From Bacteroidota bacterium (GTDB lineage Bacteria; Bacteroidota; Ignavibacteria; SZUA-365): 64,000 nucleotides of DNA. The stretch lies in contig JARYLZ010000002.1 in the NCBI GenBank assembly GCA_029907355.1, forward strand, positions 1-64,000, given 5' to 3'. The notes beneath the pieces were generated by a model, which saw only the letters and a list, made by a program, of their open reading frames with translations, was not told where the DNA came from and ran no database searches. Shown piece by piece: positions 9,468 through 17,651 of this stretch (positions are counted from its first letter, which is position 1; each line of letters opens with the position of its first letter). The translations under genes were made by a program, and so were the position numbers.

Positions 9468-12400
9468 ATGGCAGTGTTGTACGTGTTATCCGCGATCATC
9501 GCCGCTCTGCTCGGTTCCCAGGCGCTGAACGCCCAGCCCGTTCTCACCTTCAAACGGATTGAAGTTCGCTACCCCGAAATCACGCTTGCGTACAAAGTGA
9601 CCTGCGCTGGTACGTTCCGGCGAGATCTGGGTTCGCAGCATTTCGAAGTCCGCGAGAACGGCATCCGCGTCAAGGATGTGGTGGTTTGGTGCCCGCCCGA
9701 CGATTCCTGTTGCATATCGGCATGCCTCGTTCTGGACAGAACGGGGAGTATGCAGGGTCAGAAAATCGCAAGCGTCAAAGCGGCCGCGACGAAGTTCGTT
9801 ACGCTGATGGACCCTTGCGACGAAGCGGAACTCATCAGTTTCAACACCGTCGTCACCCTGAACTTGCCGATGACGAACGACAAGCCCCGGCTCATCTCGG
9901 CGATCGAGAGTCTGACGGCCGTTGGGAACACCGCGCTGTGGGACGCCGCTTACGAAGGGATCTCCGAACTCGCGGCAAACGGACGCAATGCCTGCAGGGC
10001 GGTCATCCTCCTGACCGACGGGGGCGAGAACAGCAGTAAATACCATTCCTTCGCAGACGTTGTCCGCCTCATATCCGACACGCGCGTCCGCGTGTTCACC
10101 ATCGGGTACGGGATCGATCCGGGAAGCAGGCAGGAGGGACCTCTCCGCCAGCTGGCCGAGATCAGCGGCGGACAATATTACCACGCACCTCTCCCCGAGG
10201 ACCTCGAAGCGATATTCACGGCGATTCGACAGGATATCAAGAACGCATACCAGGAATGCTACCTGAAGTATACAACCAACTGCCCGGACGGAAGTCTTCG
10301 CGTCGTGAACCTGACCCTCGTGAACTACTGCGGCGGCTCGGAGACCGCGACCCGCACGTACCAAGCCCCGCTCGACCGCTCGAAATTCCAGGAGGTACGC
10401 GTACGGCTCGGCACGGCGTCGGTCATGGGGACGCAGGAAGCCCTCATCCCACTCATCCTCGAAACCCCCGTCAATGCCGTCTTCAGCAAAGGCAATCTCA
10501 CCGTGATATACGACCGGAGCCTCGCTGTACTGACGGGGGTGTCGACGAACGGCACTCTCCTGGAAGGAGTCGGTACCACCGTCTCCGACATCGGCTCCGG
10601 CCACACGATATGGCTGAGAGATCATAAGGAAATCTCAGGGAGCGGCGTGCTGATGTACCTGCGGTTCCGCACCGCGGATGTCGCCTTCACGGCTCAGTCC
10701 TTCCTCCATATCAGCAACTGGAGCATGGACGCCTACTGCCTGATCCCCCGCCCGGAAGACGGCTCTCTGTCCATCCGCCCGCGCGAGCCCCTCCTCGAAT
10801 GTGAGGTCGTCCTGCCCGAGCGCCTCGCGTGGGACGACGACCTCAAAGATTACACCCCGAACCCCTTCACGGCAACGGTACTCGTCCGGAACACCGGGAC
10901 GCGAGAAGCATATCGGGGACGAGCGCGCATCTCCGTCACATCGAAGAAACTCTCCCTGTCTTCACCCGTCGTCACCGAGCAATCGCTGACTCCCGCGACC
11001 GTCATGCCCGGCAAAGAATCCGTGGCATCATGGGACATTCGCACAGCGGCGCTCGACAACGCCGACTCGATGACCATCTGTTTCACGGTCACCTCAGACA
11101 ACCACCCGCCAATCGAGTGCTGTCGAACCCTCTATGTCAACCCCGCCCAGACGTCCGCTCTGGTCTGCGCGCTGGAAACGCCGGACACGATCTCCTTCCG
11201 TGAGCAGTATTACGAACCGGAGGAATTCGATATCCGTATTATAGCCATCAACACCGGCACGGGGAGGACGAAAAACGTCATCGGGCAGATGCTGCAGGAC
11301 AGCCGGTTCACGATCCTCTCTCCCGCAGCGCTGACCCTCGCCGATGTGCTCTACCCGGGGGACACGGCATCCGGAATCATCCGCGTACGCATGCACCCAC
11401 GTGTGGAGGACGGTTTCGATACGGTGCGTGTCCACCTTCAAGGCAACGATACAGACCCGGTCTGGTGCGAGCGCGCGATCTGGGTCGAACGTATCCGTGC
11501 GCCACGTTTCGAGCTTTCCTGCTCGACACCCGACGACAAGCTCGTTTTCTCGGACGAGATCCTCGACTATGTCCCCAATCCATTCCCCGTCACGACGACG
11601 GCCGTGAACGTCGGCGAAACGTATGCGGAGGAATGCCGCCTCGTCTTCGTCGGTCCGCCTCGTTTCACCCCGATAGACGGGAACCTGCGTCCCGCCGGCA
11701 CCATCCCCGTCAACGGGAAGCACACGGAGCGATGGACGCTGCGTGCCCTCCCTCGCTCCGAAGCGGGCTGGGACACTCTGATCTTCCAAGTGCAAGGCCG
11801 CGGCGGATTGGGCCGGACCATCGTCCTCGCCGATTGCCGCTTGCCCGTTTTCGTTCCGGCAATCCGTCGCCCCGAATACAAGCTCACCTGCACTGCGCCG
11901 GATTCTCTCATATACATGAGCAACGGGTATGTTCCCGATCCCTTCCCCTTCACGGTACGACTTGCCAACACCGGTACGGCATCGGGGCGACGCATACGCC
12001 TCACCCCCGCAATTCCGCCCGGTGTCCTGCTCGCGGCGGGGGAGCCGACGGAACGTACCGTAGATGTTCTCGCCCCCGGAGACACAGCGACTTTCCGTTG
12101 GATGTTGCGGCCCGTCGAACGCACGACGAGCTCGACGCTCCAGATCTGTCTCAGCGCGATCGACTCCATTGGCGCATCGGACGAGTGCTGCAGCGAGGTG
12201 TTCATCCCGCAGGAAGCCTCGCCTCGGCTCGACCTGACATGTCTCACGGTCGACACGCTATTCATCGACACTGGCACGGGTCTCTACGCTGGGAACCCGT
12301 TCCCCGTCTACGCGACAATCGCGAACACGGGCCGTGGGAAAGCGGAGAATGTTCACGCGACTCTTTATGTGCTCGGCCCGGCGGTCCGCATCATCGGGAC

Positions 12401-13655
12401 AGCCGAACAATCCGTCGGCGATATCGAACCCGGCGGTCATGCGCTCCTGACGTGGACCGTCGACGCACAGACCAGAAATACCGAAACCCTCCTACCCTTG
12501 CGCATCACCGCCGAAGCGGGCAACCACCAGCAGCTGAATTGCACACGCATGGTGTACCTGCCGGCCCTCCGGTTCCCCCGACTTACAGCCGAATGTCGGT
12601 CCGATCCGGAAGATTCTCTCCTTTTCGATTGGGAGAGCGGTTCCTATGCACCGGCATTCGTCACGGTCACCCTCCGCGTGAAGAACACGGGCGACTTCTC
12701 CGCCAACGACGTGTCGGCGATAATCGCCATTCCCCCGGGAATCATGCTGGCGCCGGGCGAATCGATGTTGAAATCTCTCCAGCCTTCCACGCTGGAACCT
12801 GCCACATCGGGCATCGTCTCCTGGAAGGTCATCCCCGAGCGGCGCACCGAGGACGCGGTGCGAACATTCCTTTTCACCGCCCGAGCTGCGAACGCAGAAG
12901 ACGCCATGTGTTCCGACCCGCTCTTCATCCAGGGTGCCCCGAAAAAACTTACGCTCTCTCTGCCGCGGGGTGTTCTCCTGAGGTACGGGGATAAGCGCAC
13001 CATAGCTGTCTGTGTGAGCCGGACCGTTGCAGCCGAGTTGAGTATGTACCGCTTCGATGTCTCGTTCGACCCCGGCATCCTTTCCATCCTCCAGGCGAAC
13101 AGCACAGGTACACTCACCGAGCGGGGGTGGGTGGGTCCCGTTCTCGTCTCTCCCACGCCCGGACATGTACGGGTGTCGGACTACACGACGACGACGCCGA
13201 TTCACGCCGAGGAGGGCGTTCTCGTGTCCCTGCTGGTCGAAGGGACATACAACGGCCCCGGGATGTCGTACGCACATACCGAGCTGAAATTCGTTCCGGG
13301 ATCCGTCGATCTCGACCGCGGGGAAATCCTCGCCGAAACGTCGGACGGCGACGCATATGTCACGAACGACTGTCTGGAACCGCTCGCTGCTTCCGACCGT
13401 TTCACGCTCGCTCAAAACATTCCCAACCCATGTAGCGGAGAAACGGTCATCGTGTTCTCCGTCTCGGAACCTACACATGCGCGGCTCGTGATCTTCGACC
13501 GGATGGGAAGAGTAATCGCCGTTCCGCACGCAGGGGAAACGGCGAAAGGAACGCACGCTGTGCGTTTCGATGCCTCCATTCTCGAACCCGGGCTGTATTT
13601 TTACCGACTCGAGACACCGGAGCACATCGCCGTGCGTAAGCTGTCCCGCCGCTGA
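9468..13655 (+). CDS. Giant secreted VWA protein with Cys-bracketed repeat modules, cohesin-like domains and T9SS tail
   Basis: 1395 residues; an AGGAG lies 7 bases before the ATG, and a signal peptide follows (cleavage near LNAQ at 22-23). A von Willebrand A domain spans about 80-255 with a modified MIDAS (DRTGS at 90-94 instead of DxSGS) and the later LLTDGGEN. Residues about 305-435 look cohesin-like. About 440-1150 carries six tandem modules of roughly 110-120 residues, most starting with a Cys, then Y-x-P-[N/D]-P-F, a beta strand ending NTG, a P(G)xxL turn, PGDTA...W, and a closing Cys. A second cohesin-like domain (FDVSFDPGILSIL) covers about 1150-1300. The last 80 residues are a T9SS tail (IPNPCSGETVI...IFDRMGRVI...EPGLYFYRLET). 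Probably a surface adhesin or structural protein. The downstream gene is a shorter relative and the two are likely cotranscribed. Confidence 0.85.
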   Translation: MAVLYVLSAIIAALLGSQALNAQPVLTFKRIEVRYPEITLAYKVTCAGTFRRDLGSQHFEVRENGIRVKDVVVWCPPDDSCCISACLVLDRTGSMQGQKIASVKAAATKFVTLMDPCDEAELISFNTVVTLNLPMTNDKPRLISAIESLTAVGNTALWDAAYEGISELAANGRNACRAVILLTDGGENSSKYHSFADVVRLISDTRVRVFTIGYGIDPGSRQEGPLRQLAEISGGQYYHAPLPEDLEAIFTAIRQDIKNAYQECYLKYTTNCPDGSLRVVNLTLVNYCGGSETATRTYQAPLDRSKFQEVRVRLGTASVMGTQEALIPLILETPVNAVFSKGNLTVIYDRSLAVLTGVSTNGTLLEGVGTTVSDIGSGHTIWLRDHKEISGSGVLMYLRFRTADVAFTAQSFLHISNWSMDAYCLIPRPEDGSLSIRPREPLLECEVVLPERLAWDDDLKDYTPNPFTATVLVRNTGTREAYRGRARISVTSKKLSLSSPVVTEQSLTPATVMPGKESVASWDIRTAALDNADSMTICFTVTSDNHPPIECCRTLYVNPAQTSALVCALETPDTISFREQYYEPEEFDIRIIAINTGTGRTKNVIGQMLQDSRFTILSPAALTLADVLYPGDTASGIIRVRMHPRVEDGFDTVRVHLQGNDTDPVWCERAIWVERIRAPRFELSCSTPDDKLVFSDEILDYVPNPFPVTTTAVNVGETYAEECRLVFVGPPRFTPIDGNLRPAGTIPVNGKHTERWTLRALPRSEAGWDTLIFQVQGRGGLGRTIVLADCRLPVFVPAIRRPEYKLTCTAPDSLIYMSNGYVPDPFPFTVRLANTGTASGRRIRLTPAIPPGVLLAAGEPTERTVDVLAPGDTATFRWMLRPVERTTSSTLQICLSAIDSIGASDECCSEVFIPQEASPRLDLTCLTVDTLFIDTGTGLYAGNPFPVYATIANTGRGKAENVHATLYVLGPAVRIIGTAEQSVGDIEPGGHALLTWTVDAQTRNTETLLPLRITAEAGNHQQLNCTRMVYLPALRFPRLTAECRSDPEDSLLFDWESGSYAPAFVTVTLRVKNTGDFSANDVSAIIAIPPGIMLAPGESMLKSLQPSTLEPATSGIVSWKVIPERRTEDAVRTFLFTARAANAEDAMCSDPLFIQGAPKKLTLSLPRGVLLRYGDKRTIAVCVSRTVAAELSMYRFDVSFDPGILSILQANSTGTLTERGWVGPVLVSPTPGHVRVSDYTTTTPIHAEEGVLVSLLVEGTYNGPGMSYAHTELKFVPGSVDLDRGEILAETSDGDAYVTNDCLEPLAASDRFTLAQNIPNPCSGETVIVFSVSEPTHARLVIFDRMGRVIAVPHAGETAKGTHAVRFDASILEPGLYFYRLETPEHIAVRKLSRR

Positions 13656-13678
13656 AATACGTGAGAGAGGGTGCAGGA

Positions 13679-16363
13679 ATGGGTAAAAGAAGGTGGAGAC
13701 ACCCTCGCGACGGAGATGTATCTCCAACCGCCGTCGGCACCATACACGAGGAGACCGGCAGCCGGGTCTCGTCCGGTCCAAGTCTCCTCCCCCTGGTGGT
13801 TACAGCGGTCTTGACCGCTTTCACCACACCTCCGTTGCTCCATGCCCAGCCCATGTGCTTCGCGTCGGGACCCGACTCGATTTTTTTCGACAAAACAGCT
13901 TACAACACGTATCTCCCCCCGGCTTTTCCTATCGATGTGACAATCGTGAACAGTGGAACGAAACGCATCGACTCGGTGGTCGTTTTCGCCCGTGCAAGCA
14001 CACAATTCACGATTCTCACCTCCCCTGTGGTCTTCGCGGCGGATTCCATGAGGACGGGGGATACGTGTCGTGCCGAGTTCCGACTGCTCGTCCAACCGCG
14101 GGCAGTGAACGGGATCGACACGGTCTTCATCACCGTCACGGGCAAAGGGGGCATGCGGACCGAGTGCATGCATGCCCTTTGGGTGGAAAAGGAATACCGG
14201 CCGAGAAATGTGCTCATCTGCCCGCCCGATAGCGCTTTGTCCCTCCGCTTTGTCGACACGTTGAACACCTATGTCCCCGATCCTCTCGTCCTTCCGCTCC
14301 GAATACGGAACGAGGGCGACGCGCCCTCGAGAGAGACACGCATTTTCTACATCGCGACACCGGCCGTGACGGTGGCGGACGACCAGGATCCCATCCTCGA
14401 GATCGGGACTCTCGCACCGGGGGCCTACGAGGATAGAGTATTTCGGATTCGTGCCGTCCCCCGGAACAGCGATACGACAGTCACCTTATATTTCAAGGCA
14501 CAAGGGAAAGGCGGTCTCGGCGACCGGATCGTGGACACGATCTGCGCGGCGGACTTGAGGATTCCCCCCCGCCGTGAAGCCAAACTCCACCTCGATTGTG
14601 CGAACGGCATCCGCATCGCGTACCGCAACGGAGCATACGAACCGAATCCGTTCACGTGGGGAGTTCGTGTCTCCAACACCAGCGAAGGGTATTCCCGTGA
14701 CGCGCGAGCGACGATTTCCCTCCCTCCCCATTTCAGGCTCGATACGGCGGAGTCGGAGACGAAACGCGTGGGTGACATTCCACGCGGTGCTTCCGTGGAA
14801 ACGTGGTGGAAGGTGACCGCCCTTCCCGTCTCGGAACCCGACACCGGCATCATCTGTGTGCGCATCCTCGATGCGTTCAACAACACGGCGCTTTGCTGTG
14901 ACACGGTTGCCCTGCCGGCTTTCCTCTCGCCGGATCTCCGGGCTGCTTGCCTTCTCGTACCGGACACCATCGGAGTCGACGTTTCGACAGGACTATACGT
15001 TCCTTCCTCGAGCACCGCAAGGCTCGATATTTTCAACATAGGGACCGAGGGCATCGACTCCGTGCGGGCAGGCATCATCGTCGACGATCCCGATATCGAT
15101 ATCTCCCCAACATCTGACTCGATCCGTTTCGTCACGGCATATCTGCCAGCGTTCGGATCGGCATCGATGGAATGGTCCTTGCTGCCGCGGCCTGCACAAT
15201 ATGAACGGAGCGTCTCGGTGACCTTTCGGGTGTTCGGTGCGAAAGGACAAGAGAAGACGGCCATCTGTAGACTACGCATAGCGGCAGCTCTCCAGCCGGA
15301 GATCTCCTGTACGCTGGGGACATCACCCGAAGACACGCTCCACTACGCGATCGCTACCATGCTGTACGACAGCCTCCGAGCTGAGGCGGTCATCCAGAAC
15401 ACGGGGAACGGCAGAGCCGAGGATGTGAGAGCGGCGCTTCTTCTGCCCGCGGGCATCGCATTCGCCGAAGGGGAAGAAGCGGTGAAATCGCCCGACCCGC
15501 CGACGCTCGAACCTGGCTCCGCGTGGAGGGTAAGCTGGCGCCTTTCGCCTGCGGCACAACGCGTGGGTCGACTCGACACCCTCCGCCTGGAAGCCCGCGC
15601 GGGGAAAACCGTGTCGTCCTGCAGAGACTGGGTTTTCATTATCGGTATCCCGCCGCTGACGGTCCTGAGCATCCCTCTCGGCAATGTCGCCCAGCACGGT
15701 CGCGAGCTCCGCATCCCCATCGAAATCGACAATACGAACGGAAAATCCATTGACCGCCTCGACGTAGCGGTTACGTACGACACGGCGAAACTTTCCTTCC
15801 TCGGATTCGAGCGCGAAGGGGACATGCTCGCGGGATGGAAATTCACGGAGAATACATCCATTGGGCGGGCGTATTTCACCGCGTGGTGCGATAGCGCCTA
15901 CCTCGAGGGTGAAGGGATCCTGGCGCACATGCGATACCGGGTCCTGTTCGGGTTAGGGAACGACATTCTTCGAGCGGAATACACACCTCTCGTCTTCGAC
16001 ACCCTCGTCAGTTCGGTAAATAGGGGCAGTGTGCGCGCCCATTGGCTCGACGGCGCTGTGGTGGTCAGCGGGGATTGCCTTCCGCCGCTCTCCGCCACGG
16101 ATCGATACGTCTTCCTCTCGGCGGTTCCGGACCCTCAGAGCGGATCGGTCTCGATACGTTGCGACGTGCGGAAACCGGCCACGCTCTCTCTCCGCCTGTA
16201 CGATATCCTCGGGTGCGAGCGCATGACTCTATACGAGGGCCCGGTATGGGAGGGATCCTTTCGTTTCGTCCTTCAAGCCGGCACACTGCCCCGGGGGTTC
16301 TACCTCTGCCGGGCTCAAACAGGGGGTCACAGCGTGTTGCAAGGAGTCCCTGTCATCCGCTGA
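13679..16363 (+). CDS. Secreted repeat protein, paralogue of the preceding VWA protein without VWA, T9SS tail
   Basis: 894 residues from the ATG at 13679; a GTG at 13661 would add six residues. An unusually long polar N-region (about 36 residues) precedes the hydrophobic signal segment LLPLVVTAVLTAF, with cleavage near LHAQ. Five tandem modules follow, of the same Cys-bracketed type as the upstream protein (Y-x-P-x-x-F/L, then NxGxxxx), then a cohesin-like domain (VAVTYDTAKLSFLGF) and a T9SS tail (VPDPQSGSVSI...LYDILGCERM...LPRGFYLCRAQ). It lies 23 bases after the larger relative, so duplication followed by loss or gain of the VWA domain is likely. No enzymatic motif is visible. Confidence 0.82.
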   Translation: MGKRRWRHPRDGDVSPTAVGTIHEETGSRVSSGPSLLPLVVTAVLTAFTTPPLLHAQPMCFASGPDSIFFDKTAYNTYLPPAFPIDVTIVNSGTKRIDSVVVFARASTQFTILTSPVVFAADSMRTGDTCRAEFRLLVQPRAVNGIDTVFITVTGKGGMRTECMHALWVEKEYRPRNVLICPPDSALSLRFVDTLNTYVPDPLVLPLRIRNEGDAPSRETRIFYIATPAVTVADDQDPILEIGTLAPGAYEDRVFRIRAVPRNSDTTVTLYFKAQGKGGLGDRIVDTICAADLRIPPRREAKLHLDCANGIRIAYRNGAYEPNPFTWGVRVSNTSEGYSRDARATISLPPHFRLDTAESETKRVGDIPRGASVETWWKVTALPVSEPDTGIICVRILDAFNNTALCCDTVALPAFLSPDLRAACLLVPDTIGVDVSTGLYVPSSSTARLDIFNIGTEGIDSVRAGIIVDDPDIDISPTSDSIRFVTAYLPAFGSASMEWSLLPRPAQYERSVSVTFRVFGAKGQEKTAICRLRIAAALQPEISCTLGTSPEDTLHYAIATMLYDSLRAEAVIQNTGNGRAEDVRAALLLPAGIAFAEGEEAVKSPDPPTLEPGSAWRVSWRLSPAAQRVGRLDTLRLEARAGKTVSSCRDWVFIIGIPPLTVLSIPLGNVAQHGRELRIPIEIDNTNGKSIDRLDVAVTYDTAKLSFLGFEREGDMLAGWKFTENTSIGRAYFTAWCDSAYLEGEGILAHMRYRVLFGLGNDILRAEYTPLVFDTLVSSVNRGSVRAHWLDGAVVVSGDCLPPLSATDRYVFLSAVPDPQSGSVSIRCDVRKPATLSLRLYDILGCERMTLYEGPVWEGSFRFVLQAGTLPRGFYLCRAQTGGHSVLQGVPVIR

Positions 16364-16370
16364 AAACCGC

Positions 16371-16388
16371 AGAATGCCCGGGCATTCT
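16371..16388. repeat. Perfect 18-bp palindrome
   Basis: AGAATGCCCGGGCATTCT begins 8 bases after the stop codon at 16363. It could be a hairpin ending the two-gene operon, although no T run follows. It also overlaps an alternative stem, CCGCAG at 16367-16372 with CTGCGG at 16398-16403, so two mutually exclusive structures are possible. An operator is the other reading. Confidence 0.6.
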
Positions 16389-16412
16389 CGCATCACGCTG
16401 CGGCATATTCTG

Positions 16413-16441
16413 TTGACAAAAGGGTGCAGCGGTCATAGATT
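16413..16441 (+). promoter_or_regulatory. Sigma70-like promoter
   Basis: TTGACA at 16413-16418 and TAGATT at 16436-16441 are separated by exactly 17 bases. This is a perfect -35 with a 4/6 -10. It points to the small secreted protein gene starting at 16747 or to a non-coding transcript in the 300 bases between. Confidence 0.5.
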
Positions 16442-16746
16442 CGAGTAAAGCCGCTCGACCAATCACGGACCAAGAAACCCGCCGGTGGAATATCACCTTC
16501 AAAGGACGGGCGGGGAGTGTTTTCCGCCACTTTCTTTCCTTGCATGGTGCAACAATCTCTCAGGGAGATGGAAGAGTTACGCCATAGAATAAAGTACGAT
16601 TTCGAGTGAGACACCGGGTTGAACGTCCCCGCCGGCCCATTCACACCGATGGAGAGAAAAACGATGCCGAATACCCATCTTGAGCAGGGAACATTCCGGC
16701 GTCTTGCCGGATACCCGTCAATATTTCCCCAAGGAGGCAACAACAC

Positions 16747-17265
16747 ATGAAACGATTTCCATTCATCGCAATCTTGGTCCTGCTGGCCACTGTTCGCACA
16801 GCATCGGCACAGGTCGGTGACTCGCCGAAAACCGACCCGCGGCTTATCAAAGCATTGAAGGAAGCAAACCTCGAATACACGGAACTCCCCAACGGCGATT
16901 GCAAGTTGCTCGTTACAACCTCCGACGAGGAGGGAGATGGAGAAGAATCCCGGACTCAGATCGTGTTTATCCGATCGAGCACATACAAATTGGGAAATAT
17001 CGAGATCCGTGAAATTTCCTCAGTCGGCTGGGATGGGGCGGAGGAACCATCCGCACTCGTGGCGAACACCCTCCTCCAAGGAAACGCGCAGAGCAAAATC
17101 GGTGCATGGGAAGTGAGCCAAATGAGGGACAGCTCTTATATCGCCGTCTTCACGGTGAAGACCTCGCCCGATATCGCTGCCGAAACCCTGGAAACCATCG
17201 TATTTGCAGTGGCTTATACTGCAGATAGAATGGAAAAGAAGCTCAAGAACAAGGACGAGTGGTGA
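16747..17265 (+). CDS. Small secreted protein of unknown function
   Basis: 172 residues with a clear signal peptide (MKRFPFIAILVLLATVRTASAQ) and a strong ribosome binding site (AAGGAGG) 9 bases before the ATG. The mature part is about 150 residues, acidic and mixed alpha/beta in appearance, with a central segment SSTYKLGNIEIREISSVGW and a predicted helix near the C-terminus ending in KKLKNKDEW. I do not recognise the family. It could be a periplasmic protein of the type III secretion chaperone/YbjN-like sensory fold, but that rests only on overall shape. It stands alone between two non-coding stretches. Confidence 0.75.
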   Translation: MKRFPFIAILVLLATVRTASAQVGDSPKTDPRLIKALKEANLEYTELPNGDCKLLVTTSDEEGDGEESRTQIVFIRSSTYKLGNIEIREISSVGWDGAEEPSALVANTLLQGNAQSKIGAWEVSQMRDSSYIAVFTVKTSPDIAAETLETIVFAVAYTADRMEKKLKNKDEW

Positions 17266-17651
17266 CGCCCTTTCATCAAGAAACCCCTCCAAGCTCTTTT
17301 CCTTTTTGCGGGAAGTGGGTACGACGCAGTATGAATGGGTGGGGAATCCAAAAACCATGGGTTATCCGACTGTGCTTTTTCCTGGGCTCGCTTATCTTTC
17401 CGGGGGATTGTGTGAGTTTTCGGAGATCCTCGCAAAGGACCTATCAGGGTAGCGAAAGTTCATTCTTCTACCGATATGCAGGGAAAACCGCATTCCCATT
17501 CGGTGGTTTTTCGGGGCTCTGCAATCGCCTTGTTCTGTATGAGCACACTTGCTTCAGCGGGAATTGCCTTGTTTTTCAATGCTCTCGCCGATATGTTCAT
17601 ATATTTGGTAATGATAAGAATACTTCGGAATCGAACCGCCGCTCGTAACGA
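17266..17651. other. Intergenic region upstream of the BatA-type gene
   Basis: 386 bases; short open frames overlap in several phases but none has a ribosome binding site or a recognisable product. A TATATTTG at 17600-17607 matches the Bacteroidota -7 element (TAnnTTTG) about 45 bases before the next start codon, but no TTG sits at the usual -33 distance. Confidence 0.4.

Larger units (their letters stand above)
16364..16746. other. Intergenic region with palindrome and promoter
   Basis: 383 bases without a supported gene. They hold an 18-base perfect palindrome just after the upstream stop and a promoter-like TTGACA-N17-TAGATT; both are listed separately. The distance from that promoter to the next start codon is about 300 bases, so a long 5' leader or a small RNA is possible. 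A 21-codon frame at 16544 has no ribosome binding site and was not called. Confidence 0.5.

Noticed and set aside
9486-10625. 379-residue antisense frame under the VWA gene
   Set aside because: GC-rich shadow of a clear VWA domain on the other strand.
12492-13781. 429-residue antisense frame
   Set aside because: Shadow of the Cys-module and cohesin-like region; contains no domain.
17627-17637. GGAATCGAACC, resembling a minus-strand tRNA T-loop
   Set aside because: The flanking bases cannot form a T stem and no anticodon or acceptor arm is found.
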